From assembly GCA_019914945.1 (NCBI GenBank), contig CM034101.1, forward strand, positions 15,821,188 through 15,885,187: a stretch of 64,000 bases of DNA. Reading direction: 5' to 3'. The stretch is from Typha latifolia (taxonomy: Eukaryota > Streptophyta > Magnoliopsida > Poales > Typhaceae). The position numbers and the translations under genes are program-made. Positions 23,157 to 40,200 of the stretch are shown piece after piece; positions within the stretch are counted from its first letter, which is position 1, and every line of letters begins with the position of its first letter. Under the pieces are notes generated by a model, which worked only from the letters and a program-made list of their open reading frames with translations, did no database searches and was not told the origin of the DNA.

Positions 23157-24738
23157 ATGGCGGCCGGAATGACATCAGCCTGTACGAGCCTCGGCGGTAA
23201 TCTCTTCGTAAAAGCCCCGTCGCGCCGCTTCCTTTCGGCCAGAAGCGGCAGCTACCGAATGCTGCTCCTCTCGCCTCTCTCCACCGCAGCGCCACCGCTG
23301 CGGCGGCGCCGGCTGCGGGACACGGCGGTGTATTTCCTCTTGCAGAAGGAGAAGACGGCCGCAGAGCCAGCCGACGGGCTCCTCGAGGAAGGAGGGGAAT
23401 CCACCGATGTGGCGAGATTTAGGGAAGCAGAGGAGGCGGAGCGGCGGATCTCGGAGAGGATGGCGAGGAAGCAATCGGAGCGGCGGACTTACCTCGTCGC
23501 GGCGGTGATGTCGAGCTTGGGAATTACCTCCATGGCCGTTGCCGCCGTCTACTACCGCTTCGCCTGGCAAATGGAGGTCCGTCGTCCTAAACTTACTAAA
23601 AATGGTAAAGATGCGTCTCCTGACATGTAAGTAAAATTGCTACCTAATTCGGATTTTGGGGGAGCAGGGAGGAGAGGTGCCGATGACCGAAATGTTCGGA
23701 ACCTTCGCCCTTTCTGTGGGCGCAGCTGTAAGTTTTCTCTCTACTCTGCCAAATTAATTTACAAATCAAGAGGGCCTTAATTGAATAATTTATCGGAAGC
23801 GGCGGCTAATGTTTATGGCGGTGGTGGAGCAGGTGGGGATGGAGTTTTGGGCGCGTTGGGCGCACAAGGCGCTGTGGCATGCATCACTCTGGCACATGCA
23901 CGAGTCGCACCACCGCCCACGCGACGGCCCCTTCGAGCTCAACGACATCTTCGCCATCGTCAACGCCGTCCCAGCCATCACTCTTCTAGCCTACGGCTTC
24001 TTCAACCGGGGCCTCGTCCCCGGCCTCTGCTTCGGCGCCGTAAGTTAGAATCTTCACTCCAGTAGAACTCCCAAATAGTTCCCTTTCGTTTCTTAGCTTG
24101 TTAACATTTTGATTCCAAATTATCAATTTGGTAAATAACGTATAATTATCTGGCAAGATATTCGCTTTCTCCTCCTATCTCTTCACCAGTCTCTCTCTTT
24201 CTCGGGATTCCGTGTGGCTGATCTCACTTCCACGTGTCGATTTATCACAGGGCCTGGGGATTACGATATTCGGGATGGCCTACATGTTCGTCCACGATGG
24301 ACTCGTCCACCGACGATTCCCCGTGGGCCCCATCGCCGACGTGCCCTACTTCCGAAAAGTCGCGGCCGCACATCAGGTGTGCAGACTGCAGTCACCTCAC
24401 AAATCCCATTCTACACTTTTCTTTTTCTCTAGAATTAAATAATGTGTTGCATGTGTTTGATGAAATGGCAGATCCACCACATGGACAAGTTCGAAGGGGT
24501 GCCGTACGGTCTGTTCTTGGGACCAAAGGTGAGCAGTGGTTCATGTTTCTTTGTTTTTTCTCGATCGGCAAATAGACATTACATGGCAAGTTTCCAGATA
24601 CGTCTCTCTGTCAGTGGGATCTGGTTATAATTTGTGTCTCTGTGCGGTTGCTTGCAGGAACTGGAAGAGGTGGGTGGCATGGAGGAGTTGGAGAAGGAGA
24701 TAAGCAGAAGGATCAAGCGGAACGCAAGCTTGGATTGA
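23157..24738 (+). CDS. BCH: beta-carotene 3-hydroxylase (non-heme di-iron), chloroplastic
   Basis: Six exons: 23157-23576, 23668-23727, 23833-24039, 24251-24376, 24472-24528, 24658-24738. They join to 951 nt, 316 aa. The enzyme adds 3-hydroxyls to the beta-rings of beta-carotene, giving beta-cryptoxanthin and then zeaxanthin, in plastid membranes. The histidine motifs of the fatty-acid-hydroxylase-like di-iron centre are complete: HKALWH (171-176), HESHH (183-187), HDGLVH (244-249) and HQIHH (270-274). The Ser/Arg-rich first 50 or so residues read as a transit peptide, then an acidic linker, then membrane segments (for example 118-135). The end, EELEEVGGMEELEKEISRR-like, is typical of the plant family, and length is normal. 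Exon 1 and exon 3 are very GC-rich. No defect seen. Confidence 0.96.
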
Positions 24739-26021
24739 TTTATTCTATAGGGTGGAGTGAAACAAGAGCATTCTTTTGACTAGTCTCAATTTGACGAGTC
24801 GGTTCATTTTTAGTTTTTTTTAATGTTTAGAAACACGAGAGTGTAGGCATAGTCTGGATAGTGGACGGGAAAAGGAGCAAATTGTTGCATGATGCTGTGC
24901 AGGGTGTAATTGTGTCTGTGAACGAGAGTGTCAATAGGGAGGGAAAGCGTTAAGGAAAATTAAGAAGAAAATGTAGTTTTGTCATTTCTGAACTAGTTTC
25001 TTTCACAGTACTTAGAATTCGGTAGTAAACTAATTAAATTCTGTCATCAATGTCATTAATTTGCGCCTTAGGCGTTCTAACTGTATTCTGTGGATTGGAT
25101 TAGGATTTTAATGGTCACGCAATTTCATAGTCTTTATCCAATCTTCAATAGTAGATTATTTTGCATTGTCGCAATCGGATTCAAATAGACTAACAAACCT
25201 GAGTTTAGATAAGTCTACCATTTTGTTATATACTCCTATGCTCAATTATTCCATGATTTTTTAGTATTCCTAAATTAGTACCACGGTTTTCCAGAAGATT
25301 AACGGGCAACGGGGAGGGGAACATATTCTGCGGTACGCGATGAAGGCTGTACGTTTTTTGAAATAAGAAAAAGGAAAAAATTTAACAATTTCATTCAAGT
25401 TGATGGTCAACGGATTAAATTAGCTCGTTCACAATTTCATTCTCTATTAAATTTTTTTTTTAAGGGCGTTGAAAAAGGTGGTTCAATTAGCTGGTTCACC
25501 CTCCACCGTTCAATTATTATATCAACGGTCACTATCTTATCCCCACTCATCTTAGTTTAAAGATTAATACGGCCCAATGTAAAATGGGCTCAGTTATATT
25601 TTTCTATTTTCCTTCTCTTAATCTAATAGAAAATACGAGGCCACGGCCTCTAACAACTCTAATGCATATAATTATATAAATCATATACAGCATGAGAGGA
25701 AAGGAAAGCGATAGATTTCCAAACCTCTCTTCCAACTCCTACCAATTTTTATTGAGAAGTCCAATATTTTTTTTTAATCGGGTCAATATGCTCTATCTAA
25801 TCCCTCCTCGGTCTACTTTTCCTTCTTCAACGCGCACGGGCTCCCCGGTCAATTCTTTCTTCGCCCCTTTTTCCGAGTCAAGGCCAAGTCTACGCCGATG
25901 AAGCCGATGGAGAATAAGGTCTCACGAATCTTCAGAGCTCAAGCTCGCTCCTTTTCCTATCTTCCTCATTCCCCCTCTTCTATCGGCTTCTCTCCTATTC
26001 CCGGATACCCAGATAAAGGAG
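24739..26021. other. intergenic, BCH to MAPK
   Basis: The BCH 3' flank and the MAPK promoter and 5' UTR. A T-run at about 25450 lies between two 14-of-15 matching copies of ATTAGCTSGTTCAC (25414 and 25486), possibly a fourth tail insertion but not exact. An upstream ORF begins at 25898. No other gene seen. Confidence 0.5.

Positions 26022-26047
<26 letters not shown>
25898..26047 (+). other. upstream ORF overlapping the MAPK start codon
   Basis: An ATG at 25898 opens a 49-codon frame that ends at TGA 26045-26047, after the MAPK start at 26022 and out of frame with it. If the mRNA starts upstream of 25898 (a T/C-rich leader precedes it), this uORF would compete with the MAPK start. A second ATG (25907) is in the same frame. 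No protein similarity; the effect is inferred from position only. Confidence 0.4.
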
Positions 26048-29470
<3,423 letters not shown>

Positions 29471-30659
29471 GGTGTGTACAATATGTAACTGATATACATT
29501 AAAGCTTGTATTCGGAGTGATGCCATGGCTATTGTGACCTTGGATACTGGAAGAAGAGTTTACTTGTGTAAATTTTTTTTCTTTTTATTAGAAATATTTA
29601 TCTTGGATTATTGGAAGAAAGGTGTTACTGGATTATTTGTACAGAGCTCCTTACCTGGAAGAGAGGTAACTTTGAACTCAATGCATTAGTATATGAATTA
29701 TTTCTTTACACCATACACCATCTCTTTTATATGGTTTGCCAAAACTAGTATTGGCTCTGTTTCGTCCGAAACAGACAGTTTATCTAATCACAGCCATAAA
29801 TTTAGGGTGAATGGACTGCTAAGATAATCGATTATCTTTCAGGTTTTAAATCAACCCATGCTCTCCAATCCTCTGTGATGCCAGCATTGGTTGCTTAACT
29901 TTAATTTCTTTCCGTTTCTAGCCAATATTGATTCCTCCTGATACATAAATGAGTTCTGTTAGGTAATACCGAATCTAATTTTCTCAAGTCTATGCAATAA
30001 CCATGCAGCAAATATGGAGAAGAATGGTGCAGGGAAGAGCTCTGGTATCTCTGAGGAAAGAGATACCCGAGCAATTCAAACAGAGCAAATATTTTTATCT
30101 ACACTTCGCTGGTCAGTAAGAAAAAGTAACAGATAACGAGATTAAAATTTTCTCAACCATAAAGAGAAGAGAATAGACGCCAATGGATATATGTAAATGC
30201 TCTTTGCAACAGACCTAACATTGGCCTTTGACTCTGTCAGATATTACACAGGGATATGTTAATCACAAGACATTCTAAGCCAATTATCATCCATGAAATA
30301 ATAATATAATAATCATATCGATTATCGTTCTTACGTGTCTGTAATTTTCTCAAGTCCAATATTCACGATCAAATTAGGATTATAATTCTCGTAAAATAAC
30401 ACTACTGAGCTCCGATTAGATACCAAATATATAGACGTAGATGACGAAAATTAAAAAAAAGGCCCTTCAACAAAACAATTAATTAAAATAAGGACAATCA
30501 ACCAGTTCACACTTCTTATTACATTTGCAAAACAAGCACCTCTCTCACATTCACACACGAACACGTTTGCACATGCACACAAATCTTCTTCTTCTTCTTC
30601 TTTTTTCTCTCTGATCAATGCACACTGATGTATAGGAAGGAGCACAGATACATATATCT
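29471..30659. other. convergent intergenic region, MAPK / FRO 3' ends
   Basis: It holds the 3' UTRs of the MAPK (from the left) and FRO (from the right) genes. A CTT-rich tract lies at about 30585-30605. No gene or clear repeat recognised. Confidence 0.5.
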
Positions 30660-33419
30660 TCACCAACTAAAGCTAATGGATTCAAAGTGAAGGTTATCCG
30701 CCAAACCCGACGAGCAGATAGCTGCAACCTCGTGCCGCATCCCACGGGGCCCACTCGCCATCACCCCAACGTTAGAGCCATCGATCTCCAGCAAAATCTC
30801 TGCATGAACTCAAGACAATACCCACTTAGCTCCCATCGCAAATTAATATATAATATAGGGTGTGGAATGGAAAAAGGGATTCTTACTCTTGAGGTCAGGC
30901 CTCCCACCAAAGTGCACCTTTGTTGCTTTAACCAGCGACTCTTGTGGGACGCTTTCCAGCTCTCTATCCGCGTTATAAAACCAAGAACTCGGCGACGTTG
31001 TCGGCGTTGGCGCATCCGTGCTCTGTATCTGCTTCGCTTCCTTCGAGTAATTCCCACTCTTATTCCACAAAAACCCCGCACTTGCTGCGGCAGCTACGCA
31101 GACGCATATGAACAACAAATTTAAAACGGCCCTCGTCGAATACGAATACACGGTATTGGTATTCTGCTCAATTGGGTTGATATAGTAACGTTGAAGGATG
31201 CCAATGAGCAAGAGAAACGCAACGAAGGAGGACGACACGATTGCGCCCAGCCAGAGCCAACTGTTGGGTCCGAGAACAGGGGCTACGGGCTTGTCTGAAG
31301 GGATTGGCTTGAACCAGATCGTTCTGATGAGGCTCTGGGATTCGTCGGTGGCCGCTTCTTCTCGCGTGACGAAGGCTTCGATGCGGAGCTGGAGGCGAGA
31401 GAGGTCGGAGACGTCGCCGGAGATCGGGAGGAGGAGATCTAGCATTGTTAGATCTACTGAGGTCTTAAATGCACAGATTAGGAGAACTCTTGGGGTGGGG
31501 GCGTTGAGTGTGTTGATGCGGTAGATGAGCTCTCGGATGATCGAGATGAAGGGGGTTATTCCACTGCCACCACTCACCATCACTAGTGAATCATACCTGC
31601 CATGATCAAATTGATTCTATTTACGCGGGTGCATCTCATTAGGAATTAGAAACTTTGACAAGGGTATTCTTCCAAACCTTAGGAAGTTCATGGAAGTAGG
31701 ACTGTAAGGCCCTTCTACTGAAACGTCGAGGCGATCGTTAGGAAGCGGCGAGGAGAGAGTCCTGTATAGCTTCTGAGTCCAGCTTCCTTCTTTCTTGATG
31801 ATGACGCTAAGCCTCTCGGGCTCTAAGTTGCTATTGGAGCTCACGGTGTAAGGGTGCCATTGGAGTGATGACACGCTTGGCACGTTGATGAACACCGTGC
31901 TTAACGGGTTGTACCCAAATCCTAGAAATATATTGACAAAAGTGAGCAACTTTAATCATCATCTATGCGTATATAAGATGTAATCTTTGACCTCGATCAC
32001 CTGAGCTTTTGGAGAAGTTTAGTTCGATTGCTTCGGATGGCAAAAGCCGAGCAGAAACTAGCCTAACTTTCGTTCGAGATTGCAAGAATCTCAAGTATCG
32101 ATCTATCATGAAGAGGTATATGCCAGGAAGAATATAGCAGAAGAAAGAGATCCCAACGTGTAGTAGGTAAAAGAAGAGGAACAGGATGTAGAGTTGATGG
32201 CTGTAGAAGAAGAGCTCGAACATCTTGCGCCTTATGCGAGGAAAGGTCGTAGCCCACAAGATTAATCCACAGATTAAAGCTAATTCCCCAGGCACATTTG
32301 CTATCCCAGTGTTACCCCATTTAATCATCTGCGCTCAAAATATAGCAATATCTCTATGGTTAATAAGACGGGATTGAACTGCAGTTTATGCTAAAGATTA
32401 AAGAGAGCTGCCTCCATATATATATATAAAATCTTCTAAAAAATTACCTCATCCGTCTGATTGGTGACAGCCCAGTATAAAATATAACATACGCCATGAG
32501 CACTGAAGAGAACCATGACAATATGGCCTAGCCATACGTGATACTTGATGCTTGATTCGGACGTAAGACCAATAAGTGGCAGAAGAGAGGAGCCTCTTGT
32601 AACCGGGAAGAAGAGGAAAGCGCAGCACAAATTTCCAATCAAACCGAGTCTTAAACCCGTGACCTCCAACTTAGTTTCCCACCTGCAATTAAGATTAGAG
32701 TAACCTATAATGCCAATGTTTGGGATTATTAATTAACTATGGGGAATATCTCACATAATGGAAAAGAAAAAGAATTGCGATCCTTACAATTTCTCTTTGT
32801 CATTCTGATGAAGTTTGGCGAAGCTAATGGTTAAATAGGAGGAGAAGCACCATATAAGGAGTGCAAGAAACAAGAGAGAGAAAGCCAGCTCTATGGCTGA
32901 AACAATCCCAAGGGGACCTTTCACCAGAACAGGCCTCTTCCATGCTGCGAGACGCGAACTTGATTTACCCCTGTAAAATTTCACATGAAAAATAGCATCA
33001 CAAACATTTTAAAGAAAAACTACAATCAGAAAAAAGAAGAAGAAGAAGTAGATAATACTTACCGTTCTGTGTTGCCACTTTTCTTCAACAAGTGCAGGTA
33101 AATGCATCCAAGAACAGAAATGAATAAGATGGGGAATGCGTATATTAAGATGTTCGTCCCTGTAATTAGCCAAAGAAAAGAAAAGGGTTGATGGTTAGAA
33201 GACCTATAAATTTAATGTTCTCATAATCTTCTCTCGAAATAATTTGATAACTAGAGAACCTTGTCTCCCGAAGTATGTGGAATTAGTATCAGAAATGAGC
33301 TTGGGAGACCAGTCGTTTCTGTAGGTGTTTGTGGGTCTCATGATCCATACCATCAGCCATCCCGCAAATACCAAGCCAAGTAACAGCTGCAATGCTTTGA
33401 GAACCAATGACCTCTCCAT
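30660..33419 (-). CDS. FRO: ferric-chelate reductase (ferric reduction oxidase, FRO1/FRO2 type)
   Basis: Eight exons on the minus strand: 33419-33260, 33159-33063, 32970-32788, 32682-32448, 32328-32001, 31921-31678, 31596-30887, 30799-30660. They join to 2097 nt, 698 aa. It moves electrons from cytosolic NAD(P)H through FAD and two hemes to Fe(III) chelates outside the membrane. It has an N-terminal membrane segment with a WxMRPTNTYR-like motif. Histidines H195/H209 and H269/H282, in YHVWLGH...AHG and SHQLYILFLFFYLLH, are spaced as the two heme-ligand pairs. The FAD motif HPYT is at 357-360 and the NAD(P)H motif GGSGITP at 425-431, followed by a C-terminal pair of membrane segments and the family ending ASGPRGMRHEVA...HFESISFSW. 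No plastid-type leader is seen, so the plasma-membrane FRO1/FRO2 group is favoured over FRO7. Intact. Confidence 0.95.
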
Positions 33420-34301
33420 CTCGTCTTCTTCAACTCCTGCTTGTTTCGATACCTCATCAAATGAGTTGGTGCCTTATTTATAGAAGAGCTTGTGTAACAA
33501 CCCAAAATTTTAAAACGTAAATAAATAAAATAAAAATAAATATTTAAATAATAAATTATTTTATTTTATTTTTTAAATTTTAGGATTCAGATTAAATTAA
33601 ATTAAATTTTTAGGCATATCTTTGAGATATTAAAATTTCTATTCTAATAGGACTCTTATTATATTTTTTCAACTATAAAAATGGATTTAAAAGAAAACTT
33701 AAATGAAATTTTTAAGAGAGAAGGTAGAGGGGGTACTATAGCAGTGCTATTCTATCGAGAAAAGAAAATAAAAAAGAATAACAAAATAGAAATGAAAATT
33801 AAATTATTTTTGAATTGAGTGATGAAGTTTTCTCATATTTTATTAAATTTTTATTATTAAAATAGAATTGATAGTTGAAAATTATCTCTTTTTATTTATT
33901 CTTATTATGTTTAATTTTATGAGATAAAAATTATAATATGATCATAATGTATTGGAAATTAAGAAATTTTTTATTTTAAGGATTTTCAATGAAAAATTTG
34001 AGATGTTAAGATTATTTGTATTTTATATGATTTTATTGTTTATATAATTAATTTTTATTTTATTCCAGAAAATAAAATATAAATGGAAATATTTCAAGAT
34101 TTTGGATTTGTAAAAATATTTAATATTATATTTCATTTTAGAAAATAATAGAGGAAAATCTTTATGCTAATATAAGAGATTTTTTATTAAGAAAGAAGAT
34201 TTTTGAGAAGACGATCACAAATAAAATGTTATTTTGATATGTGAAATTTTATAAGATCAATTGTTAGATTATTATTTATTTATATTTTCTAACTTATTAA
34301 G

Positions 34302-34354
<53 letters not shown>

Positions 34355-37206
34355 GGAAAATAATCATATTTAGATTTATGGATTATTTATACATATATTG
34401 TATATAAAGAATAGAAAATTTTAATAATTGAGGAATTTGATAGTTGAGATTCAAAATGAATCGTTATAATTGAATACTGATAAAAGTGAAAATACCCTAA
34501 AAACATCTTATTTACTTATATGCCCAATTTAAAATTTATTTCCTATCAGTATATATATATATATATATTAATATTTGTCTAGAAATTATTTTGCATCCAG
34601 ACCTTCAATTTTTGTTATTTACTTATGATTTTAATATTTATAATTACTCTTCACATCATTTTTTTATAATTATATTATCTTAGTAATTTACCATAAAAAT
34701 AACATGCATCCTCTTAACTCATAGTAATATATATATATTTTAATAATTTATCACATTTAATGTCTAAGATAGAGAGAAGTCTGAAAAGAAGAAAAGAACA
34801 TGAGTTAGAAGAACTATTTTGCCTTTCGTTTTTTGGGGGACCATATTACAGATAAGATTGTAAAATTTGAGAGAGGTATAGAAATATTTGCCTTTATGAA
34901 AGAATGGAGCAGAAGGCATGCTTCACGTCCTCCGTCGATCCATCCACCCCGTGGTACCCTCTACATGCCGCCACGTGTAAGTCAACTGCCATTTTGGTGC
35001 AAACCCACCCAGCTGACCATTCCATTAGTATTGAGGTCAACTTGCATAGCTCCCACCCTTTCGCGTCATTCTTTCTACCTTTTCGCTTTCGCAATATTCC
35101 ATATCTCTCAATCCCTTCTTGTCTCTTGTGCTCCTTCCCTCCTGGGTAATGTGAGACGTCAGCTCAGAGACGAAGGCAGGCAAGACTCATGAGGTGCATC
35201 CAAGTCGTTCACAGTGCGTGCTATCGTGGCGTGGTGGAAAACGCTGTGGTGGTGCATGCAACTGTTTCCTTGTAAAGCTCACACACTCGTTGCGTTTATC
35301 CTGCGGCCCTCCTGGACTTGTGCAGTAGAATATGGCTGAATGCTTAGAGCCTACGTTGCCCAGTGGGGGGAGCGTGCCGGCACCGGCTAGGCACACGTCC
35401 GCGCGTGTCCTTGACAAGCGAATTAAGATCCATCGCGAGCAACGACTTCGCCCATGCCGCCCACTGTCTATTTGGGCTCTTGGCCCGGCCCGACCCGACC
35501 CGACCCGAGTCTGGCGGCCACGACTCGAGCCGAGCAGGCTTCTCTGTCATCCGTGAGTAGTAGGTGCTGCGTACGGGCTTGGAGCATATAAGGACCGTCT
35601 AAATTTCTATCTAAATTCGTAGGAATTTGGGTTTTCTTTAAAAAAATTGGAAGGAAAGTTTTTTTGTTCTTCTAAATACTTTTGCTAAGAAAGAACAAAA
35701 AGGAAAATTTTACTCCAGCTTTATTTTTTTAAGCCCTCTTGCTAGCTCTGTTCTCTCCCTTACTCTTTCGCCTTTTATCTTCTAATTGTTAGTAATTTTT
35801 TCTCCACCCACTTCATGATTATTACATTCTCCACCACTACATGTGTGTAATAAAAATTTTTAGAAAATATATCCAATTAGAGATAATTATATTTAAGTTT
35901 TTAAATATTGCTTATTTTCACATAAACACTCGTTTATTTGTTGTGACACATTAACCTCCTTTTAACTATGTAAAATCTCTCAAAAATCCTTTATACTAAT
36001 TAATATATATATGAATGTCATTCGAGAAATATTAGGTTCTATGTGTGTACCATTTAATCCTTACTAGAGGAAATAAAAAAAAAATAAAGTAATTATTTAA
36101 TATTTTTTGTTAATATCATTAGACATTTTTTATAAGAATCAATGTGTAAAGGATAAAAAGGGTGCACTAATTGGGTACATTATATTTTAAAAGTTCAAGA
36201 CTGTTATTAAAAGAGGGTTTTATAATTTAATTGTGTTTAATTTTTTGATAATCTAAGATAATAAATTCTATATGCATTATATTTATAAATTATGTACATT
36301 ATATTATAATAAAATATACATCTAAATTTATAAATTAATTTTAGAAAATAAATATAATTAAATTGCAAAAGCTCCCCTTTAGAAAGTTTATTATTACGTT
36401 GCAATCAATTGCTTGAGAACACCGCAAGGCGCAAAGCGGAGGTCAGAGAAGAACAAGTGCAGAGCACAGTGGCGGTTCTCGATTTCTCTCAACTGTCCTC
36501 AAGAGCTCCTCTCGTCCACCGCCAGATTCGCCGTTCCGTTCCTCCGCTGGGCAGTTCTATTCTCTCTGTCTTCATCGCATCTAAAATTTTAGCTTGTTCG
36601 GTGAGAACAATTCTTGCTTTTCTTTCTTCTTAAGAAATCTTTTGTTCTTCGACTTCTTTTCGTTACAATAAATCGAAGGAAAGGAAAAAAAAAAAAAGAC
36701 GAAAGCTACGAGTAATTGAGGGAATAAGAAAGATGAGATCCATACCGATTTTTTTTCTTTTTCTTTCGCTGGAGTGGGATGATTGCTTGTGCCATCTATT
36801 ATTCTGCAATTCATACCTTGTGTTTTTTTGTGGTTGATATGCTAGGATTAGGATCTTGTTCTTTTGCTAGATTAAGATTCTAATCTTTCTCAAAGAGTGA
36901 GGTCGGGAAGCAGTCAATCTAGATCCCCTTCCTTTAATAGTTGGATATGGAACCATGCTATAGGATTCACTACCAGTAAAATTATTTAGTTAGTGGCGTT
37001 AAATAGAAAAGGTATTCTTCGCAATAAGTTTGCTTTCGACATTATTTGCTTTCTGGGTCTTGAGTAACCACCACGATACATATATATAGATTTCCATCTT
37101 TTTATGAGTACATCAGCGACTCTTTTTTCCTTGCAGGGTGACTCTCACGAGATGCTGAGTTGCTGGTGATAGATTAGTGGTGAATTTGGATACACTACAT
37201 TGAGCA
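33420..37206. other. divergent intergenic region, FRO / MSL1
   Basis: 33490-34800 is extremely AT-rich with an (AT)n run. 34900-35590 is a GC-rich island with a G-box (CACGTG 34972-34977) and a CCCGA repeat near 35485-35507, but no recognised gene. 35600-36400 is AT-rich again. About 36400-36600 looks like a 5' UTR exon of the MSL1 gene (GC-rich, then GTGAGAAC), with an intron to TTGCAG at 37131-37136 and the rest of the leader to 37206. Confidence 0.5.
34306..34351. repeat. (AT)23 microsatellite
   Basis: A 46-bp perfect AT repeat within the very AT-rich FRO upstream region. A shorter AT run lies at about 34551-34568. Confidence 0.95.
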
Positions 37207-40200
37207 ATGTTGGAAGTCAGAGCAATATTACATAAGTCATATGCCGCTGTCACTAATCCTTGCTTTAGGACAAGGCATGTTCAATCATATGGTTCTTCCA
37301 TTACTTCTCCAAGGTTCAGGAGCAATCATCTTTCAACCACACCAGGCATTTTAGCAGCTAACAGGCTAATGGCTGTAGATTGGCATCCGTGGTATCAGGG
37401 AAAGGGAAATAACATAATGTTGGGTCTTTCATCTCTTCTAGAAGATCGAGGATGTCAAACTGATTCTTATGCCCGATTTTCACGAAAATCCTCAGATCGC
37501 AGTTGGTTCCTAAAAAGTATGCCACACTCTCGCTGCATTCCATTCAGCGCAAGTTTAAGTATGATGACCTGCAGTCGAGCATATTCATCACATGTGGGAG
37601 GAAAACCAGATGGTGCACAACATGCTGTTTCCAATAATGTGCCTGCAGAAGTCTCCAGTGCTAAAACTGCTGATGCTGTTGGAAATGATTGGGTTGATAT
37701 GTTGGATCACGTTCAACGATCTGCCGTAGATACTATCACTACCGCAGGCCAGAAATCAAAAGAATTGTCTGATTCAGTCATGCCTTACATACAACAGTTA
37801 TATGATTCATATCCATATTTAGAAAAGGTAATTGTTCCAGTCGGTGGGACTTTATTTGGTACAATACTGGCCTGGTTTGTCATGCCTAGGATTTTTAGGA
37901 AACTCCACAAATATGCATCGGAAAGTCATCTTACAGTGTTACTTGGAAGCTCAAGTAAGGAACAAGTTCCCTATCAGTACAGCATGTGGAGTGCTCTGGA
38001 AGACCCTGCAAGATATCTTATTACCTTTTTGGCATTTTCTCAACTGTAAGACTCAGCTCATATTCAATATTCAGAAATAATAAAATCTTCTTTGTTCTTC
38101 AGTTATTATTAATTGAATTGAATTGAATAAATTTTTTTCAGTTCTTTCTTACTTGAAATTGAATTATGTATTATCACTAACTTTATTATTTCAATGAAGA
38201 AATTTTAAATATCAGATATTTGTTGATTGATCAACAATTCTTGCCATGAATTGCTGTCTTGTATGGAAAAAATTAAAGGTCAACTCCCTACATGAAATTT
38301 CTTCTTTTATCTGTGAAGTTCAAATTTTAGTTGCTAGAAATTTCAATAGCAACCTACATTGTTCTTGATGGCAATTAGGGGTTTTGTGGAATTAGATGGA
38401 TATTACCACTTCAGTTGACATTTGTTATCACTTATCACTTTGAAATTTGAACTCCTATCTTAATAGAATGCCTATTCGTCATTCCAATATTACAAGTCCC
38501 TACTTAGGAATAAATTCCCTATGTCATTGTTGTGATAGGGACTTGAATCTAAACAATTCTTCTGCTCATATCCTTACATTAAAGATAATTTCTTCCATTA
38601 TCAAGACAAAAGTTATTCTTTGTTGACCATTTGAATTATTAAATATGTTGTTGCATATCTACATAAGGATGACTACCGGTGATTAACAGATTAAGTTGAT
38701 GAAGTTTCTAACTTTTGGTTACCTCAACAGTCTGGGCTCACCGATGGTCTTGTTAGGAGAAAGATTTATATGTTGATCTGTTAGATTGGTTAAAAACTTA
38801 AAATTAATAGGCATCATGGATTCTGTCAGTTTTGTGTCGCCACCTAAAATTTATTTGCATAAGGTGTTGAAGTAAAGCTATAACAAGAAATGTAAAAGGG
38901 TATCTTCAGCACTCATGCTTGAAATCTAAGGCAATTGCCTATTCTGTACATAATAGGATGTATATTAGCTGTTGATATAAGTTTCCTTTTTCCTAAGCTA
39001 TATATTGTTTTCTTGTACATATATTGGTATATGGTGTTAACTTAACTTTGCTTTATCATAAGTTACCAAATGTTGATTCTAAGCATTCGGCCTGAATTAA
39101 TTTATTATGATTTTTTTCTTATGCAGAGGTCTTATAATTGCACCAAGCACTTCAGAATATCTTCCACAGGCATGGAGAGGTGCAATTGTTCTTTCATTTG
39201 TGTGGTTTCTTCACAGGTGGAAAACCGTTTTTTTTACCAGTGTTATGTCCAACAAAGTCACAGTAGGGCTTGATCAAGACAAATTGTCTGCACTAGAAAA
39301 GGTGTCGTCCTTAGGCCTAATTGTACTGGGGGTAATGGCTTTGGCTGAAGCTTGTGGTGTGGCTGTGCAATCAATTTTGACAGTTGGTGGCATTGGAGGT
39401 AACTGTAAATTAAAATAGAGATTATGCTACATTTCTTTGCTGCAGCAAGTATTTTGTTACTAATTATTGTTGTGTATGCCTTAGTCTTTAATTCTTTTTG
39501 TAATCTTCAGGTTATATATAAACGCTTTAACATATCTGTGCATTGAGTAATGCTGAACAATGTTGCATACATTTTGAAATTTCTCTTCAAATATATTAAT
39601 TCAAAATGAAACTTTCTCTTGAGATGGCTGTAGTGTTTGCTAGTTTATGAATATAGATCTTCAAAATCGTGAAGTGTGAACTGAAGAGAGTAAAAGGAGG
39701 AAGAAATTAAAGGTGAAAAAGGATGCCATTTTAAGTCTTGGGGTTGATGAGTGTCAGTCTCAGGATCAAAGGCTGTCAAAATATCTTGCTTACACCTAAA
39801 TAAAGAAAAGAAAAGGAGTACATTTAGTCTCATTAATATTGTGTATTCCTTTAGCTCTTTGAAACATGGATTCTAATTTTTTTGATGCAATATGCAAGTT
39901 TCATTTTCATGTGATAAAAGTCCTTGTGTGCCTCTTTGTAGGTGTGGCTACTGCTTTTGCTGCCAGAGATATACTTGGTAACATGCTCAGTGGATTCTCT
40001 TTGCAATTGTCAAAGCCTTTTTCAGTGGGGGATAATATAAAAGTAATTTTCTTCTTTCATTCTAATCCTTTGCAGAATTTGTTAAGTCATACTTCATAAT
40101 GCCCTCTAGTGGTTTTAGGTAAGCATTATTCTAATATTTTCAATCTGGAGATATCGTTAGCATAGATTGTGGAGAACATTGTGGTTAATTTAGGAGGCGT

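Noticed and set aside
25414..25500. Fourth tail-type insertion between ATTAGCTCGTTCAC and ATTAGCTGGTTCAC
   Set aside because: The copies differ by one base and the insert contains more than a T tract, so the case is weaker than the three exact ones.
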